From: Betaproteobacteria bacterium
GTDB lineage: Bacteria > Pseudomonadota > Gammaproteobacteria > Burkholderiales > Casimicrobiaceae
Length of the DNA: 53,920 nt
NCBI GenBank assembly: GCA_016192065.1
Contig: JACPUX010000068.1
Location: 1-53,920, forward strand
Direction: 5' to 3'
In this document: one piece after another, positions 26,688 to 36,900 of the stretch
Layout: every line of letters starts with the position of its first letter
Position numbering within the stretch: the stretch's first letter is position 1
Position numbers and translations under genes: made by a program
Notes under the pieces: model-generated
What the model was told of the DNA's origin: nothing
The model's database searches: none
Seen by the model: the letters and a program-made list of their open reading frames with translations, nothing else

Positions 26688-27392
26688 ATGATCACCCGCA
26701 TTCTCGCCGACGAATTCCGGCTGCTCAGTTTTCGCCGGCCCAGCGAAGCCATGCACAGGCAGTGGCAGGTCTACTTGACGTTTGGTCTGGCCTTCACGTG
26801 GCTGGCCGGAGTCGGGCGCTATTGGGACAATCCGCGAGCGCAGGTTTGGCAACATTGGGGTCTCGGCTCGGTGGCTTATGTCTTTTTGCTGGCCTTGCTG
26901 ATCTGGGCCTTGCTCGCGCCGCTGAGGCCGCGCCAGTGGAGCTATCGCAATGTGCTGCTGTTCATCACGCTGACTGCTCCGCCAGCGCTGCTTTATGCCA
27001 TTCCGGTCGAGCAGTTCCTGAGCCCGAGTGTAGCGCGCGAGGTCAACGCCTGGTTCTTGGGTGTCGTCGCCCTGTGGCGCGTCGGGTTGTTCGCGATGTT
27101 TCTTCGCCGCGTGGCGGGCTTGTCCCTGGCGGCGGTCATCGTGGCCACGCTGCTGCCGCTCACGGTCATCGTATTCGCGCTGGTGGCGCTGAATCTCGAA
27201 CATGTGGTCTTCGAGTTGATGAGCGGGATTCGCGAAGAAGACCGCAGTCCGAACGACGACGCTTATTTCGTCGTTTTTCTGCTGGCGGCTGCCTCGATTT
27301 GGGCCGCGCCCATCCTGGCGGTCGTGTACCTGATTCTGGTTGCGAACGCTAGGAATGCCGCCCGATCCGCGCCGCCGGGCGATACGGCCTAA
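26688..27392 (+). CDS. Hypothetical integral membrane protein
   Basis: A 234-residue protein with about five or six hydrophobic helices (near 28-43, 60-80, 90-106, 122-140, 146-168, 192-220). There is a charged loop EEDRSPNDDA before the last helix and a polar tail. The N-terminus ILADEFRLLSFRRPSEAMHRQWQVY occurs before the first helix. No catalytic motif was recognised. It is not overlapped with its neighbours and lies after a hairpin, so it is probably expressed by itself. Function unknown. Confidence 0.7.
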   Translation: MITRILADEFRLLSFRRPSEAMHRQWQVYLTFGLAFTWLAGVGRYWDNPRAQVWQHWGLGSVAYVFLLALLIWALLAPLRPRQWSYRNVLLFITLTAPPALLYAIPVEQFLSPSVAREVNAWFLGVVALWRVGLFAMFLRRVAGLSLAAVIVATLLPLTVIVFALVALNLEHVVFELMSGIREEDRSPNDDAYFVVFLLAAASIWAAPILAVVYLILVANARNAARSAPPGDTA

Positions 27393-27471
27393 GTCCATTG
27401 TCGCCGCGAACCTGCGCTATTCAAGCGTAAGTTAAACTTCCCGATCCGCACGCCACCCTCATGAGCCATGC

Positions 27472-28089
27472 ATGTCTTTTCTGACCTTTCTTCTTGCCGC
27501 CATTGTGCTCGCCATTACCCCCGGTCCGGGGATCGCCTATGTGGTCGCCCGCAGCGTCGCGGGTGGGCGTTCGGAGGGGCTGGCTTCGTGTCTGGGCACC
27601 GGCTTGGGTGGCTTGCTGCATGTGCTGGCGGCCGCTTTCGGGTTGTCGCTGCTGGTGGCGCAGTCGGCGCTGGCCTTTGACCTGATCAAGTACCTTGGTG
27701 CGGCTTACCTCATCTACCTGGGCATTCGTTTGCTCCTGCGCCGCGAGGCGGGACTCGTGGCGAAGCCAGTGACTTCGCTGGGGGCGTGGCGCGCGCTGGT
27801 GGAGGGCATCGTGGTCGAGGCTCTCAACGTCAAGACGGCGCTTTTTTTCCTCGCCTTTTTGCCGCAGTTCGTTTCGCCCGGCGAACCCCTGGTGCCGCAA
27901 CTCGCACTGTTGGGGAGCATTTGTGTCGCGCTCAACACCTTGGTGGATGTTCTGGTGGTGTTCGGGTCGGTCCGGCTGCTGCAATCCGGCACCACGCGCC
28001 GCGCCCGGGAGCGGCTCTTGACGCGTGTTTCAGGCTTCACCTTGATCGGCCTGGGCGCCTACCTCGCGCTGGCGCGGCGACAGTTGTAA
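27472..28089 (+). CDS. LysE/RhtB-family amino-acid exporter
   Basis: This 205-residue inner-membrane protein has six predicted helices and the family signature ITPGPG (about 15-20) in the first helix, followed by GGRSEGLASCLGTGLGG. LysE/RhtB proteins export amino acids such as lysine, threonine or homoserine lactone. Length and topology are normal. The exact substrate cannot be set from sequence. It stands alone between an unknown membrane protein and a convergent histidine kinase gene. Confidence 0.9.
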   Translation: MSFLTFLLAAIVLAITPGPGIAYVVARSVAGGRSEGLASCLGTGLGGLLHVLAAAFGLSLLVAQSALAFDLIKYLGAAYLIYLGIRLLLRREAGLVAKPVTSLGAWRALVEGIVVEALNVKTALFFLAFLPQFVSPGEPLVPQLALLGSICVALNTLVDVLVVFGSVRLLQSGTTRRARERLLTRVSGFTLIGLGAYLALARRQL

Positions 28090-28243
28090 GGCGCTGCCGC
28101 TGCGGCGCTGGTGCTTGTTGCATCGGAGTTGCCGGTGCCGCCGCCGCGGCCAGCAGTGGGTAACGGTTCGCGCTTGCCGCCCGCGACTTGGCCGCACTGC
28201 TTCGCCTGGGGTAGATGGCGAGCTGCCCACGCCAAGCCGCGGG

Positions 28244-30427
28244 TCACTCGCGCAGAACGCTTCCGGTGTTGGCGGCGAGTGTGAAATAGAAAGTCGCGCC
28301 CTGGCCGGGTTCCGACTCGGCCCAGATGCGCCCGCCGTGACGCTCGATCAGGCGTTTGACGATGGCCAGCCCAACGCCGGTGCCGGGAAACTCGCTTTCG
28401 TGATGCATGCGCTGAAACATGCCGAAGAGTTTGCCGGCGTACTTCATGTCGAAACCCGCCCCGTTGTCGTGCACGAAGAACACCCGCGCATCGGCGCGCT
28501 GGATGAACCCGATGGTCACGCGCGGGGTGGTGTTGTTGGCGCTGAACTTGAGCGCGTTGCCGAGCAGGTTTTGCAGCACCTGGGTGAGCATGGTCGGATC
28601 GCCGTGGACCAAAGGTAGTGGTCCGATGTCGATGACGACCGCCGGACGAGCGGGCAGCAGCTCCGCGGCGACCTCTTCGGCGAGCTTGCGCAAATCGACC
28701 TGGCGCGGGGTCATTTCCTGCCGGCTACTGCGCGAGTATTCCAGGATGTCGTCGATCAGCTGACCCATGCGTTCGGCGCTGCGCGCGATACGATCGAGCA
28801 AAGACTTGCCTGCATCGGTCAAAACGCTGTGCTGGCTTTGCAGCAAAACGGCGGCGAACCCATTGATCGCTCGCAGGGGAGCGCGCAAGTCGTGGGAGAC
28901 GGAGTAGGAGAACGCCTCTTGCTCGTCCAGCGCTTGCTTCAGCGCCGTGGTGCGGGCGGCGACGAGCTCTTCGAGGTGGCTGCGATGACCCACCAGCTCG
29001 TCCTCGGCATGCTTGCGCTCGGTGATGTCCTCGGCAATGGCGGCAAAGTGATTGACGTTTCCTTTGGCATCGCGCACGGGATAGGCGCGCGCCGCGATCC
29101 ATCGCAGCGCGCCATCGGGGCGAACGATCGGAAAATTGGGGAATTGAATCGCTTCGCATTCACCGAGCGCTTCGGGCGCCGGGATCGCCGCACGCAGCGC
29201 GGCATGGTATTCCTCCGGAACCGCTTTGAGCCAGCCCATGCCGTCCTGATAAAGCGTTTCGCCCGGTTCGCCCCAAATGCGCGCATAGGCGGGATTGACA
29301 TACCTCGCTTGGCGCCAGTCGGGCGACATGATGCAGAAGGCTTCGCGTATCGATTCGGTGACCTCGCGAAAAAGCGCTTCGCTCTTGAGCCGTGCATCGA
29401 CCATGGCATTAAACGCGGCCGCGACCTCGCGCAACTCGGTGGGGCCCGACGGTTGGGCGCGCACTTGAACATCGCCAGCGCCGACGGCATGAACCGCATC
29501 GGCCAAAGACTGAATCGGGCGGCCGATGCGCCGCGCCAGGGCCAGCATCAGCAGCACCATGGCGACCAGTGCGGCGAGGCTGACCACGGAGCCGATGAGC
29601 GCCTTTTCCTTGGCCTTGGCGTAGATCGTGGGGGCGGGCACCCCGACAAAAGCCACCCACCCGGTGTTGGCCACCGGCACAACCGAAAAGAAGCGCACCA
29701 CGCCGTCGACGGCGAGCGATTCGAATTCCCCGTCGCGCACCTCGGCGATGCGGCGTGCCGCTTCGGCGTTAGGCCGGGTGCCGATGACCTTTTCGGGGTC
29801 GGCATTGCGCCAGAGCATCACGCCGTCCGCATCGAACAGGCCATAGCGGCTGTCGGGCGGGAGCAGTTGGTCGGGGATGCCCGGATCGAAGGCGTTGAGA
29901 TCGAGGGGCGTATTGATGGTCCCGACCATCTGGCCCTGGTCGTCAAGGACCGGCAAGCTGAGGACGGACACCCATTTACCGGTGATCGGCCCGATGTGCG
30001 GCGGGCCGACGGTGAAGCGCTTCTGCGCCATGACCTTCCTGAACCAGGCGGTGTCGCTGACATTGACCGGCCTGCCGCCCGGCTGGGGCAGCGCGGAGCA
30101 AATCGCACGGCCTTGGAGGTTGGTGTAGACGATGTTTGAGAAGCCGGGATTGAGCGTGTGCAGGTCTTTCAGTACCGCGTCACAGCGCAACTCGTCGACC
30201 GCGCGCACCAAAGGGCGCTGGGCGAGGCGCTGCAAGGTCTCCCGCGCCGCGTCCACCTTGCGACTGGTGTTGGTGGCCATGGTCGTCGCCAGGATGCGCA
30301 ATGAGGATTTAGCCTGGTCGACCGCGTCCAAGGTGTCGCGGTAGATGTTGTATCCGACCAAGGCTGTCAGGGGCACCGCCAGGGCGACCACGAGCACGGT
30401 GAGGTGGGAGCGGATCGAGGCAGGCAT
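28244..30427 (-). CDS. Hybrid-less sensor histidine kinase with Cache, HAMP and PAS domains
   Basis: A 727-residue membrane sensor kinase. Helix 1 (about 8-28) and helix 2 (about 275-298) enclose a periplasmic double-Cache-type domain (about 35-265; DTAWFRKVMAQKRFTVGPPHIG, SLPVLDDQGQMVGTI). A HAMP segment (about 300-350), a PAS/PAC domain (about 355-470) and a coiled stretch follow. The phosphoacceptor is His512 in SVSHDLRAP, and the ATPase lid carries N-, G1- and G2-box motifs (NLLGNALKFS, DNGAGFD, GTGVGLAI). No receiver domain and no adjacent response-regulator gene are present, so the partner lies elsewhere. The domain type suggests sensing of a small organic ligand. Confidence 0.9.
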   Translation of the reverse strand: MPASIRSHLTVLVVALAVPLTALVGYNIYRDTLDAVDQAKSSLRILATTMATNTSRKVDAARETLQRLAQRPLVRAVDELRCDAVLKDLHTLNPGFSNIVYTNLQGRAICSALPQPGGRPVNVSDTAWFRKVMAQKRFTVGPPHIGPITGKWVSVLSLPVLDDQGQMVGTINTPLDLNAFDPGIPDQLLPPDSRYGLFDADGVMLWRNADPEKVIGTRPNAEAARRIAEVRDGEFESLAVDGVVRFFSVVPVANTGWVAFVGVPAPTIYAKAKEKALIGSVVSLAALVAMVLLMLALARRIGRPIQSLADAVHAVGAGDVQVRAQPSGPTELREVAAAFNAMVDARLKSEALFREVTESIREAFCIMSPDWRQARYVNPAYARIWGEPGETLYQDGMGWLKAVPEEYHAALRAAIPAPEALGECEAIQFPNFPIVRPDGALRWIAARAYPVRDAKGNVNHFAAIAEDITERKHAEDELVGHRSHLEELVAARTTALKQALDEQEAFSYSVSHDLRAPLRAINGFAAVLLQSQHSVLTDAGKSLLDRIARSAERMGQLIDDILEYSRSSRQEMTPRQVDLRKLAEEVAAELLPARPAVVIDIGPLPLVHGDPTMLTQVLQNLLGNALKFSANNTTPRVTIGFIQRADARVFFVHDNGAGFDMKYAGKLFGMFQRMHHESEFPGTGVGLAIVKRLIERHGGRIWAESEPGQGATFYFTLAANTGSVLRE

Positions 30428-30698
30428 CGAGACGATCGGCGCGCCGAATCAGTCCCAAGATGTTGCGGCAAAGGCCACGCGATGTCTTGCGCGCAGACGA
30501 GCAGCGCCACGCTTCGGCGGCGGTGTCGCCGCAGCCCGCGCTTCGGTCTGCCTCGTCATCGTGTCTCCTTTCGGCCGAAATCGATCACGGTAGGATCATA
30601 CACTTTCGATGCCCGGGGTTCGGTCGACGCCGCCCCGTCGAACTTGGCGGTCGCAGCCAGGGGACTGCTCGCGGGCAAGCTGCTAGAATCTTTCCGCC

Positions 30699-31391
30699 AT
30701 GCGCCGCTACGTCCTCATTCCCGCCGCGGGCACGGGTTCGCGCGTTGCCGCGACCTTGCCCAAGCAGTATCTGCCGCTTGCCGGCAAGCCGCTGTTGGCG
30801 CGCACCCTCGCCGTGTTCTGCCACCGTGCCGACATCGCCGGCATTTGGGTGGTCCTGGCGCCTGATGACATTCACTACAGCCGCCACGTGGGCTTGCTCG
30901 ATCGTGTCGAAGTACGCCGCTGCGGCGGCAGCACGCGCGCCGAGTCGGTGCGGAACGGCCTGGAGGCGATGAGCACCGTGGCCATGGTGGACGATTGGGT
31001 TCTGGTGCACGATGCCGCGCGCCCCTGCCTCGCGCAGGCCGACCTCGACCGGCTGCTGCGCGAAATCGGCGACGATCCGGTGGGCGGGCTCCTGGCGCTG
31101 CCGGTGGCCGACACGCTCAAGCGCGCCGACACTGCCGCGCGGGTGCAGCAGACCGTGCCGCGCGAAGGTTTGTGGGCGGCGCAGACCCCGCAGATGTTCC
31201 GCTTCGGCCTGTTACGCCAAGCCTTGGCGGCGCCCGAGGCGATCGCCGCCACTGACGAAGCTCAGGCGATCGAAGCCCTGGGCCTCTCGCCGCGCCTGGT
31301 GCGGGGCAGCGCGCGTAATCTCAAGGTCACCTACGCCGAAGATCTGGTGCTCGCCGACCGCCTGCTCGAAGGCCGTGATCCATGCGCATAG
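30699..31391 (+). CDS. ispD: 2-C-methyl-D-erythritol 4-phosphate cytidylyltransferase
   Basis: A 230-residue enzyme of the MEP isoprenoid pathway, joining CTP to MEP. The N-terminus carries [20 protein letters not shown], the CTP-binding signature, and the middle has the conserved [19 protein letters not shown] and the terminal [10 protein letters not shown] are also family hallmarks. Length is standard. The gene overlaps ispF by 10 bases, and both are adjacent pathway enzymes two steps apart. A 271-base region separates it from the divergent histidine kinase gene. Confidence 0.96.
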   Translation: MRRYVLIPAAGTGSRVAATLPKQYLPLAGKPLLARTLAVFCHRADIAGIWVVLAPDDIHYSRHVGLLDRVEVRRCGGSTRAESVRNGLEAMSTVAMVDDWVLVHDAARPCLAQADLDRLLREIGDDPVGGLLALPVADTLKRADTAARVQQTVPREGLWAAQTPQMFRFGLLRQALAAPEAIAATDEAQAIEALGLSPRLVRGSARNLKVTYAEDLVLADRLLEGRDPCA

Positions 31392-31873
31392 GCACCGGCT
31401 TCGATGTTCACGCCCTGGTCGAAGGGCGCAAGCTCATCCTTGGCGGCGTGGACATTCCCTACCAACGCGGCCTCGCCGGGCATTCCGACGCCGACGTGCT
31501 GCTTCATGCCATCTGCGACGCGCTGCTGGGCGCCGCGGCGCTGGGCGACATCGGCCGGCATTTCCCCGACACCGAGGCGCGCTGGAAAGGCGTCGACAGC
31601 CGTTTGCTCTTGCGCGAAGTCGTTGTCCGGGTGGCGGCACGAGGCTTTCGGCCAAGCAATGTCGATGCCACCGTGATCGCCCAGGCGCCCCGACTCGCGC
31701 CGCACCTCCCCAGCATGGTGGCCAACATCGCCGCCGACCTTGGCTTGCCGCTCGACGCCGTCAACGTCAAAGCCACCACCACCGAAAAGCTCGGTTTCAC
31801 CGGGCGAGGCGAGGGCATCGCCGCGGAAGCGGTGGCCCTGCTGCTGGCCCGCGACGACACCGCCCCCGGCTGA
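31382..31873 (+). CDS. ispF: 2-C-methyl-D-erythritol 2,4-cyclodiphosphate synthase
   Basis: This 163-residue enzyme converts CDP-methylerythritol 2-phosphate to the cyclodiphosphate. The metal ligands D8 and H10 sit in GTGFDVH, the third in [19 protein letters not shown], followed by [29 protein letters not shown] binds the diphosphate and cytidine. It forms trimers in the cytoplasm. The start overlaps the end of ispD, so the pair is co-translated. The ending after [11 protein letters not shown] is slightly longer than usual but unremarkable. Confidence 0.96.
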   Translation: MRIGTGFDVHALVEGRKLILGGVDIPYQRGLAGHSDADVLLHAICDALLGAAALGDIGRHFPDTEARWKGVDSRLLLREVVVRVAARGFRPSNVDATVIAQAPRLAPHLPSMVANIAADLGLPLDAVNVKATTTEKLGFTGRGEGIAAEAVALLLARDDTAPG

Positions 31874-32080
31874 TTCCCGCGGCGCTTGGTCGCGAAACGG
31901 GCCAGGAAAGACGGCCCAGTTCGCCCGAATCGCTGACCCCGGAGAGCTCGCTCCCTATCGGCTCTGGCCGCGAAAGCTCCTGTGACCGCGGCCTCCACCA
32001 TGGACGAATGAGCCTGCTCACATCCAAGCGCGGGGGGAGCGAGGATTCCTGACACGAGCTGGGCCACGAAAGTGCACCCC

Positions 32081-32109
32081 TTGACAACTGACTTCTGGTC
32101 ACTTAGCAT
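32081..32109 (+). promoter_or_regulatory. Sigma-70 promoter of the TetR-RND operon
   Basis: TTGACA (32081-32086, perfect -35) is followed after 17 bases by TAGCAT (32104-32109, four of six). Operator arms overlap both the spacer and the region downstream. Transcription should start near 32116, before the tetR start codon. Confidence 0.7.
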
Positions 32110-32133
32110 GCCCGACAAGTGACCAAGAGTCAG
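32088..32133. promoter_or_regulatory. Twin inverted operators for the TetR-type regulator
   Basis: Two 17-base arms, 32088-32104 (CTGACTTCTGGTCACTT) and 32117-32133 (AAGTGACCAAGAGTCAG), are reverse complements at 15 of 17 positions around a 12-base spacer. Each arm also holds its own TGAC-N5-GTCA palindrome (32089-32101 and 32120-32132), so two repressor dimers could bind. The left arm covers the promoter spacer and the right arm the likely transcript start. Confidence 0.65.
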
Positions 32134-32150
32134 TTAGCGAGGTGGGCAAA

Positions 32151-32852
32151 GTGGTGATTCGACAGCGTGCAAGGCTCGCGGAAGACAAGGAAGTGCGCCG
32201 CAATGCCATTCTGGATGCGGCGGAAAAGGTGTATCTCGGGGAGGGCGGGCGGGAGCTCAACATGGCGGAAGTGGCCGTCGTGGCGGGCTTGGCCAAGGGC
32301 ACGCTCTACCTCTACTTTCCTGGCAAGGAAGAGTTGCTGCTGGCCTTGCACGAGCGCCACGCGGAAGGCTATTTCAAAGCGCTGGGGGCGCTCCTGGCCA
32401 ACCCGGCGCCGGTGAACATCGACCAGATTCTCGCCTTGGTGCAAAAGCACATGGTCGAGCCGCCGGCCTTTTTGCCGCTGGCGAGCCGCTGCTTGGGCCT
32501 CATGGACCAATGCCTTCCGGAAGAAACCGCGGTCACCCACGCCGCCCATGTCGGCATGGCCCTCGAGCAGCTCGGGGCGGCGCTGGAGCGGCGCTTTCCC
32601 GCGCTGATCCGCGGTGCCGGGACCACGCTGCTGATGCAAAGTTATGTGCTCATCGTCGGCCTCTGGCAACTGCTGCAAAAGCCGAAGAACTACCCCAATT
32701 GCCAGGACCGCATCGAAGTGCGCTTTCTGCGCCGCGATTACCCCAGCGAACTCGACCAGGCGCTGCGTGCGCTCTGGCTGGGTTATACCGAACCGCGCGG
32801 CGGCGTCCCCGTCGCCACGCCGCAATCTGCCACCCCCGTGGAGCTGCCATGA
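32151..32852 (+). CDS. TetR/AcrR-family regulator of the RND efflux operon
   Basis: A regulator of about 233 residues. The helix-turn-helix is typical: EVRRNAILDAAEKVYLGEGG, then MAEVAVVAGLAKGTLYLYFPGKEELL. The remainder is a helical ligand domain with several aromatic and Cys residues. GAGG (32139-32142) lies eight bases before GTG 32151, which makes that start better than GTG 32142. The gene overlaps the adaptor gene by ATGA. It should repress its own operon through the twin operators upstream, and be released by a pump substrate. Confidence 0.9.
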   Translation: MVIRQRARLAEDKEVRRNAILDAAEKVYLGEGGRELNMAEVAVVAGLAKGTLYLYFPGKEELLLALHERHAEGYFKALGALLANPAPVNIDQILALVQKHMVEPPAFLPLASRCLGLMDQCLPEETAVTHAAHVGMALEQLGAALERRFPALIRGAGTTLLMQSYVLIVGLWQLLQKPKNYPNCQDRIEVRFLRRDYPSELDQALRALWLGYTEPRGGVPVATPQSATPVELP

Positions 32853-33964
32853 ACACTGCGATATCTTCCCTTGCCGCCACGGCCTTCGCCCTGGCTCTGG
32901 CCGCCTGTTCCCAGCCGCCGCAGCAGACCGCCGCCCCTCGCCCCGTGGAAGTCATGACCGTGGGCGCCCCAGCAAGCTACGAGCGCCAGGTGTTCTCCGG
33001 TGAAGTGCGTGCCCGCCACGAAGCGGACCTCGGCTTCCGGGTCGCGGGCAAGCTCCTGAAGCGGCATGTCGACGTGGGCAGTGCGGTGAAAAAAGGCCAG
33101 GTGCTCGCCGAACTCGACCCCGCCGACCTCCGGCTTTCGGCCGAGGCTTCTCGCGCTCAGGTCGCGGCGGCGCAAACCGAGTTCAATTTCGCCAAGGCGG
33201 AGCTGGAGCGTTATCGCTCGCTCTTGCAGCAAAAGTTCATCAGCCAGGCGGCCTTCGACGCCCGCCAGAACGCCTACAACGCCACCGCCGCGCGTCTTGA
33301 GCAGGCCCGCTCGCAACATGCGGTCACCCGCAACCAAGCGGGCTACGCCACGCTCGTTGCCGACGCCGAGGGCGTCATCACCGCCGCCGCCGCCGAACCC
33401 GGTCAGGTGCTGGCGGCAGGTCAACCGGTGCTGCGCCTGGCGCGCCTGGGAGAAAAGGAGGTGCTCATCGCCGTGCCGGAAAACCGCCTGCCCGAATTCC
33501 GCGCCGCCCAAGGCATCGCCGTGGCCACCTGGAGCCAGCCCGGCAAAGTCTACCGTGGCGTCCTGCGCGAACTGGCGCCGGCGGCCGACCCCGCCACCCG
33601 CACCTACGCCGCCAAGATCAGCATTGTCGATGCCGATGCCGAGGTGCTCTGGGGCATGACCGCCAACGTGCTGCTGCAAAGCGCCCACGCCGGCGGGGTC
33701 GCCCGTCTGCCGCTGGGCGCGGTTGCGCAACGCGAGCAACAGTCGGTGGTCTGGGTGGCCGATGCGCATAGCGGGACCGTCAATCCGCGGCCAGTACGCG
33801 TGGGGCAATACGGCGAAGACGGGGTCAGCATCCTCGAGGGCCTGCGCGCTGGGGAACTGGTGGTTACCGCCGGAGTGCACAAGCTCCTGCCCGGCCAGCA
33901 AGTGCGCCTGCCGCAAGCAGCGGCGCCGGCGGCAAAGGTGGCGGCCGCCAGGGTGACGCTGTGA
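32849..33964 (+). CDS. RND efflux periplasmic adaptor lipoprotein
   Basis: This 371-residue protein begins with a lipoprotein signal (lipobox LAAC, cysteine at about 20), so it is anchored in the inner membrane by lipid. The lipoyl-like half is ADLGFRVAGKLLKRHVDVGSAVKKGQVLAELD, followed by an Ala/Gln-rich hairpin (about 95-150), a beta-barrel and a membrane-proximal domain. It pairs with the downstream RND pump, sharing a four-base GTGA overlap. It is an AcrA/MexA-type adaptor. Many such operons in this class export dyes, antibiotics or detergents, but substrate is not given by sequence. Confidence 0.93.
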   Translation: MNTAISSLAATAFALALAACSQPPQQTAAPRPVEVMTVGAPASYERQVFSGEVRARHEADLGFRVAGKLLKRHVDVGSAVKKGQVLAELDPADLRLSAEASRAQVAAAQTEFNFAKAELERYRSLLQQKFISQAAFDARQNAYNATAARLEQARSQHAVTRNQAGYATLVADAEGVITAAAAEPGQVLAAGQPVLRLARLGEKEVLIAVPENRLPEFRAAQGIAVATWSQPGKVYRGVLRELAPAADPATRTYAAKISIVDADAEVLWGMTANVLLQSAHAGGVARLPLGAVAQREQQSVVWVADAHSGTVNPRPVRVGQYGEDGVSILEGLRAGELVVTAGVHKLLPGQQVRLPQAAAPAAKVAAARVTL

Positions 33965-36900
33965 ACTTCAACCTCTCCGAATGGGCCTTGAAGCACCAGG
34001 CCTTGGTGCGTTATCTGATGATCGCGCTGGCCATCATCGGTGCCTTGTCCTACGAGCGCCTGGGCCAGTCGGAAGACCCGCCGTTCACCTTCAAGGTCAT
34101 GGTGGTGCGCACGCTTTGGCCCGGCGCCACGGCGCGCGAAGTGGAAGAGCAGATCACCGATCGCATCGAGAAGAAATTGCAGGAAGTGCCCTTCATCGAT
34201 TTTCTAAGGAGCTATTCGCGCCCCGGCGAATCGCAGATCTTTTTCATGATCAAGGATTCGGCTCCGGCCAGCGAAGTGCCCAACACTTGGTATCAGGTCA
34301 GAAAGCGCGTCGGGGACATGCGCCACACCCTGCCCGCCGGGGCGCAGGGGCCGTTCTTCAACGATGAATTCGGCGACACCTACGGCAACATCTACGCCCT
34401 CACCGGCGAAGGGTTCAGCTACGCCCAGATGAAGACTCACGCCGACCGCGTGCGCGCCGCGCTCTTGCGCCTGCCCAACGTCGCCAAGGTCGAGTACTTC
34501 GGCGAGCAGGAAGAAAAGATTTTTGTCGAAATCTCCAACACCCGGCTCGCCACCCTGGGGCTGGACCCGCAGCTCATTTTCAACACCCTGCAACAACAAA
34601 ACGCCATGGCGCCTTCGGGCGTGTTCGACACCACGAGCGAGCGCATCTACTTGCGCGCCACGGGCGACTTCGAATCCGTGGAGGCCATCGCCGAGATGTC
34701 GATTCGCGCCAACGGGCGGCTCTTCCGGCTGGGGGATATTGCCCGGGTTTATCGCGGTTACGCCGATCCGCCGGCGCAGAAAATGCGCTTCATGGGCAAA
34801 GAGGCGTTCGGCGTCGGCGTGTCGATGAAAAAAGGCGGCGACATCATCGAGCTGGGACGCGATCTCGACCGCGCCGTGGAGCGAATCAAGAACGACTTGC
34901 CCCTGGGCCTCGAAATCAGCGAAGTGACCAGCCAGCCCAGGGCGGTGAAGCGCAGCATCAACGAATTCATTCGGGTGCTCAGCGAAGCGGTGGTGATCGT
35001 GCTCGCGGTGAGTTTCTTCAGTCTGGGCCTGCGCACCGGCCTGGTGGTGGCATTGTCCATTCCGCTGGTGCTGGCGGTGACCTTTCTGTTCATGAGTCTC
35101 TTTGGTATCGGCCTGCACAAGATCTCCCTGGGCGCACTCATCCTGGCGCTGGGCCTCTTGGTCGACGACGCCATCATCGCCGTGGAAATGATGGCGGTAA
35201 AAATGGAGCAGGGCTGGGACCGGGTGCGCGCCGCCGCCTTCGCCTACACCAGCACCGCCATGCCTATGCTCACCGGCACCCTGGTGACCGCCGCGGGTTT
35301 TCTGCCCATCGCCACGGCGCAAAGCGCCACCGGTGAATATACCCGCTCGCTTTTCCAGGTGAGCGTGATTGCGCTGCTCGTCTCCTGGGTGGCGGCGGTG
35401 GTGGCCATTCCGTACCTTGGCTACAAGCTGCTGCCCGATTTTCATAAGGCCCAACCCACGCGCCTGACGCGCTGGCTGGCGGCCCGCCTGCCGTTCCTGG
35501 CGCAGGCGCTCAAGCTCGACGCCCAGGGCACCCCTATGGTCGCGGCGCAGGAGCACGAGGTCTATCAGCGGCCCTTCTACCGGCGTTTTCGCGCCCTGGT
35601 GGACTGGTGCGTGGAATATCGCAAAACCGTCATCCTCATCACCGTGGGTCTATTTGCTCTGGCCATCTACGGCTTTGGCAAGGTACCGCAGCAGTTCTTT
35701 CCCGCCTCGAATCGGCCGGAGCTATTGATCGAACTGCGTCTGGCCGAGGGCTCGTCCTTCGCCGCCACCGAGCAGCAGGTGAAAAAGCTCGAAGCTCTGC
35801 TCGCAAAGGAGGCCGGAGTCGAAAACTATGTGAGCTACGTCGGCACCGGCAGCCCGCGTTTCTATTTGCCCCTGGACCAGCAACTGCCCAGCCTGAGCTT
35901 CGCGCAGTTCGTCATCCTCACCCAATCGGACAAGGCGCGCGAAGCCCTGCGCGCGCGCCTTATTCAGCGTTTCGAAGAGGATTTCACCCACTTGCGCGCG
36001 AACATCACCCGCTTGGAAAACGGCCCGCCGGTCGGTTTTCCGGTGCAGTTCCGGGTGTCGGGCGCGGATCTGCCCACCTTGCGTGCCTATGCCCAGAAAA
36101 TGGCCGAAGTGATGCGCGCCAATCCGCATCTGTCAAACGTGCAGTTCGACTGGGACGAAGCCTCCAAGGTCATCAGGGTCGAGATCGACCAGAACAAGGC
36201 GCGCGTGCTGGGTTTGTCTTCGCAGGAGCTTTCCGCCTTTCTCAACAACTCGCTCTCCGGCTTCTCGGTGACCTATTACCGGGAGCGCGACAAGCTGGTG
36301 GAAGTGCTGCTGCGCGGCGCCAAGGACGAACGCGTGCAGCTCTCGCTCCTGCGCGACCTGGCCGTGCCCACACGTTCCGGGAAAAGCGTGCCGCTATCGC
36401 AGTTCGGCCGCATCAGCTACGACTTCGAGCCCGGTATCATCTGGCGCCGCGACCGCCTGCCCACCATCACCGTGCGTGCCAACATCTACGGCAACATTCA
36501 GGCTCCGGCGGTGACGGCGCAGCTTGCACCCCAGATGGACGAACTGCGCGCCACCCTGCCGCCGGGATATCGGCTGGAAGCGGGCGGTGTGGTGGAAGAC
36601 AGCGCCAAAGGCCAAAAGTCGATCATGGCAGGCATCCCCTTGTTCATCTTCAGCGTGCTCACCCTGCTGATGATTCAATTGCACAGTTTCCAGCGCGTGG
36701 TTTTGGTGGTGCTCACCGCGCCCCTGGGCCTCATCGGCGTGGCGCTGGCGCTCTTGGTGTTCGGTCAGCCTTTCGGTTTTGTGGCGATGTTGGGCACCAT
36801 CGCGCTCTCGGGCATGATCATGAGGAACTCGGTCATTCTGGTCGATCAGATCGAGCAGGACATCGCCGCCGGCCATCCGCGCTGGGAAGCCATCGTCGAA

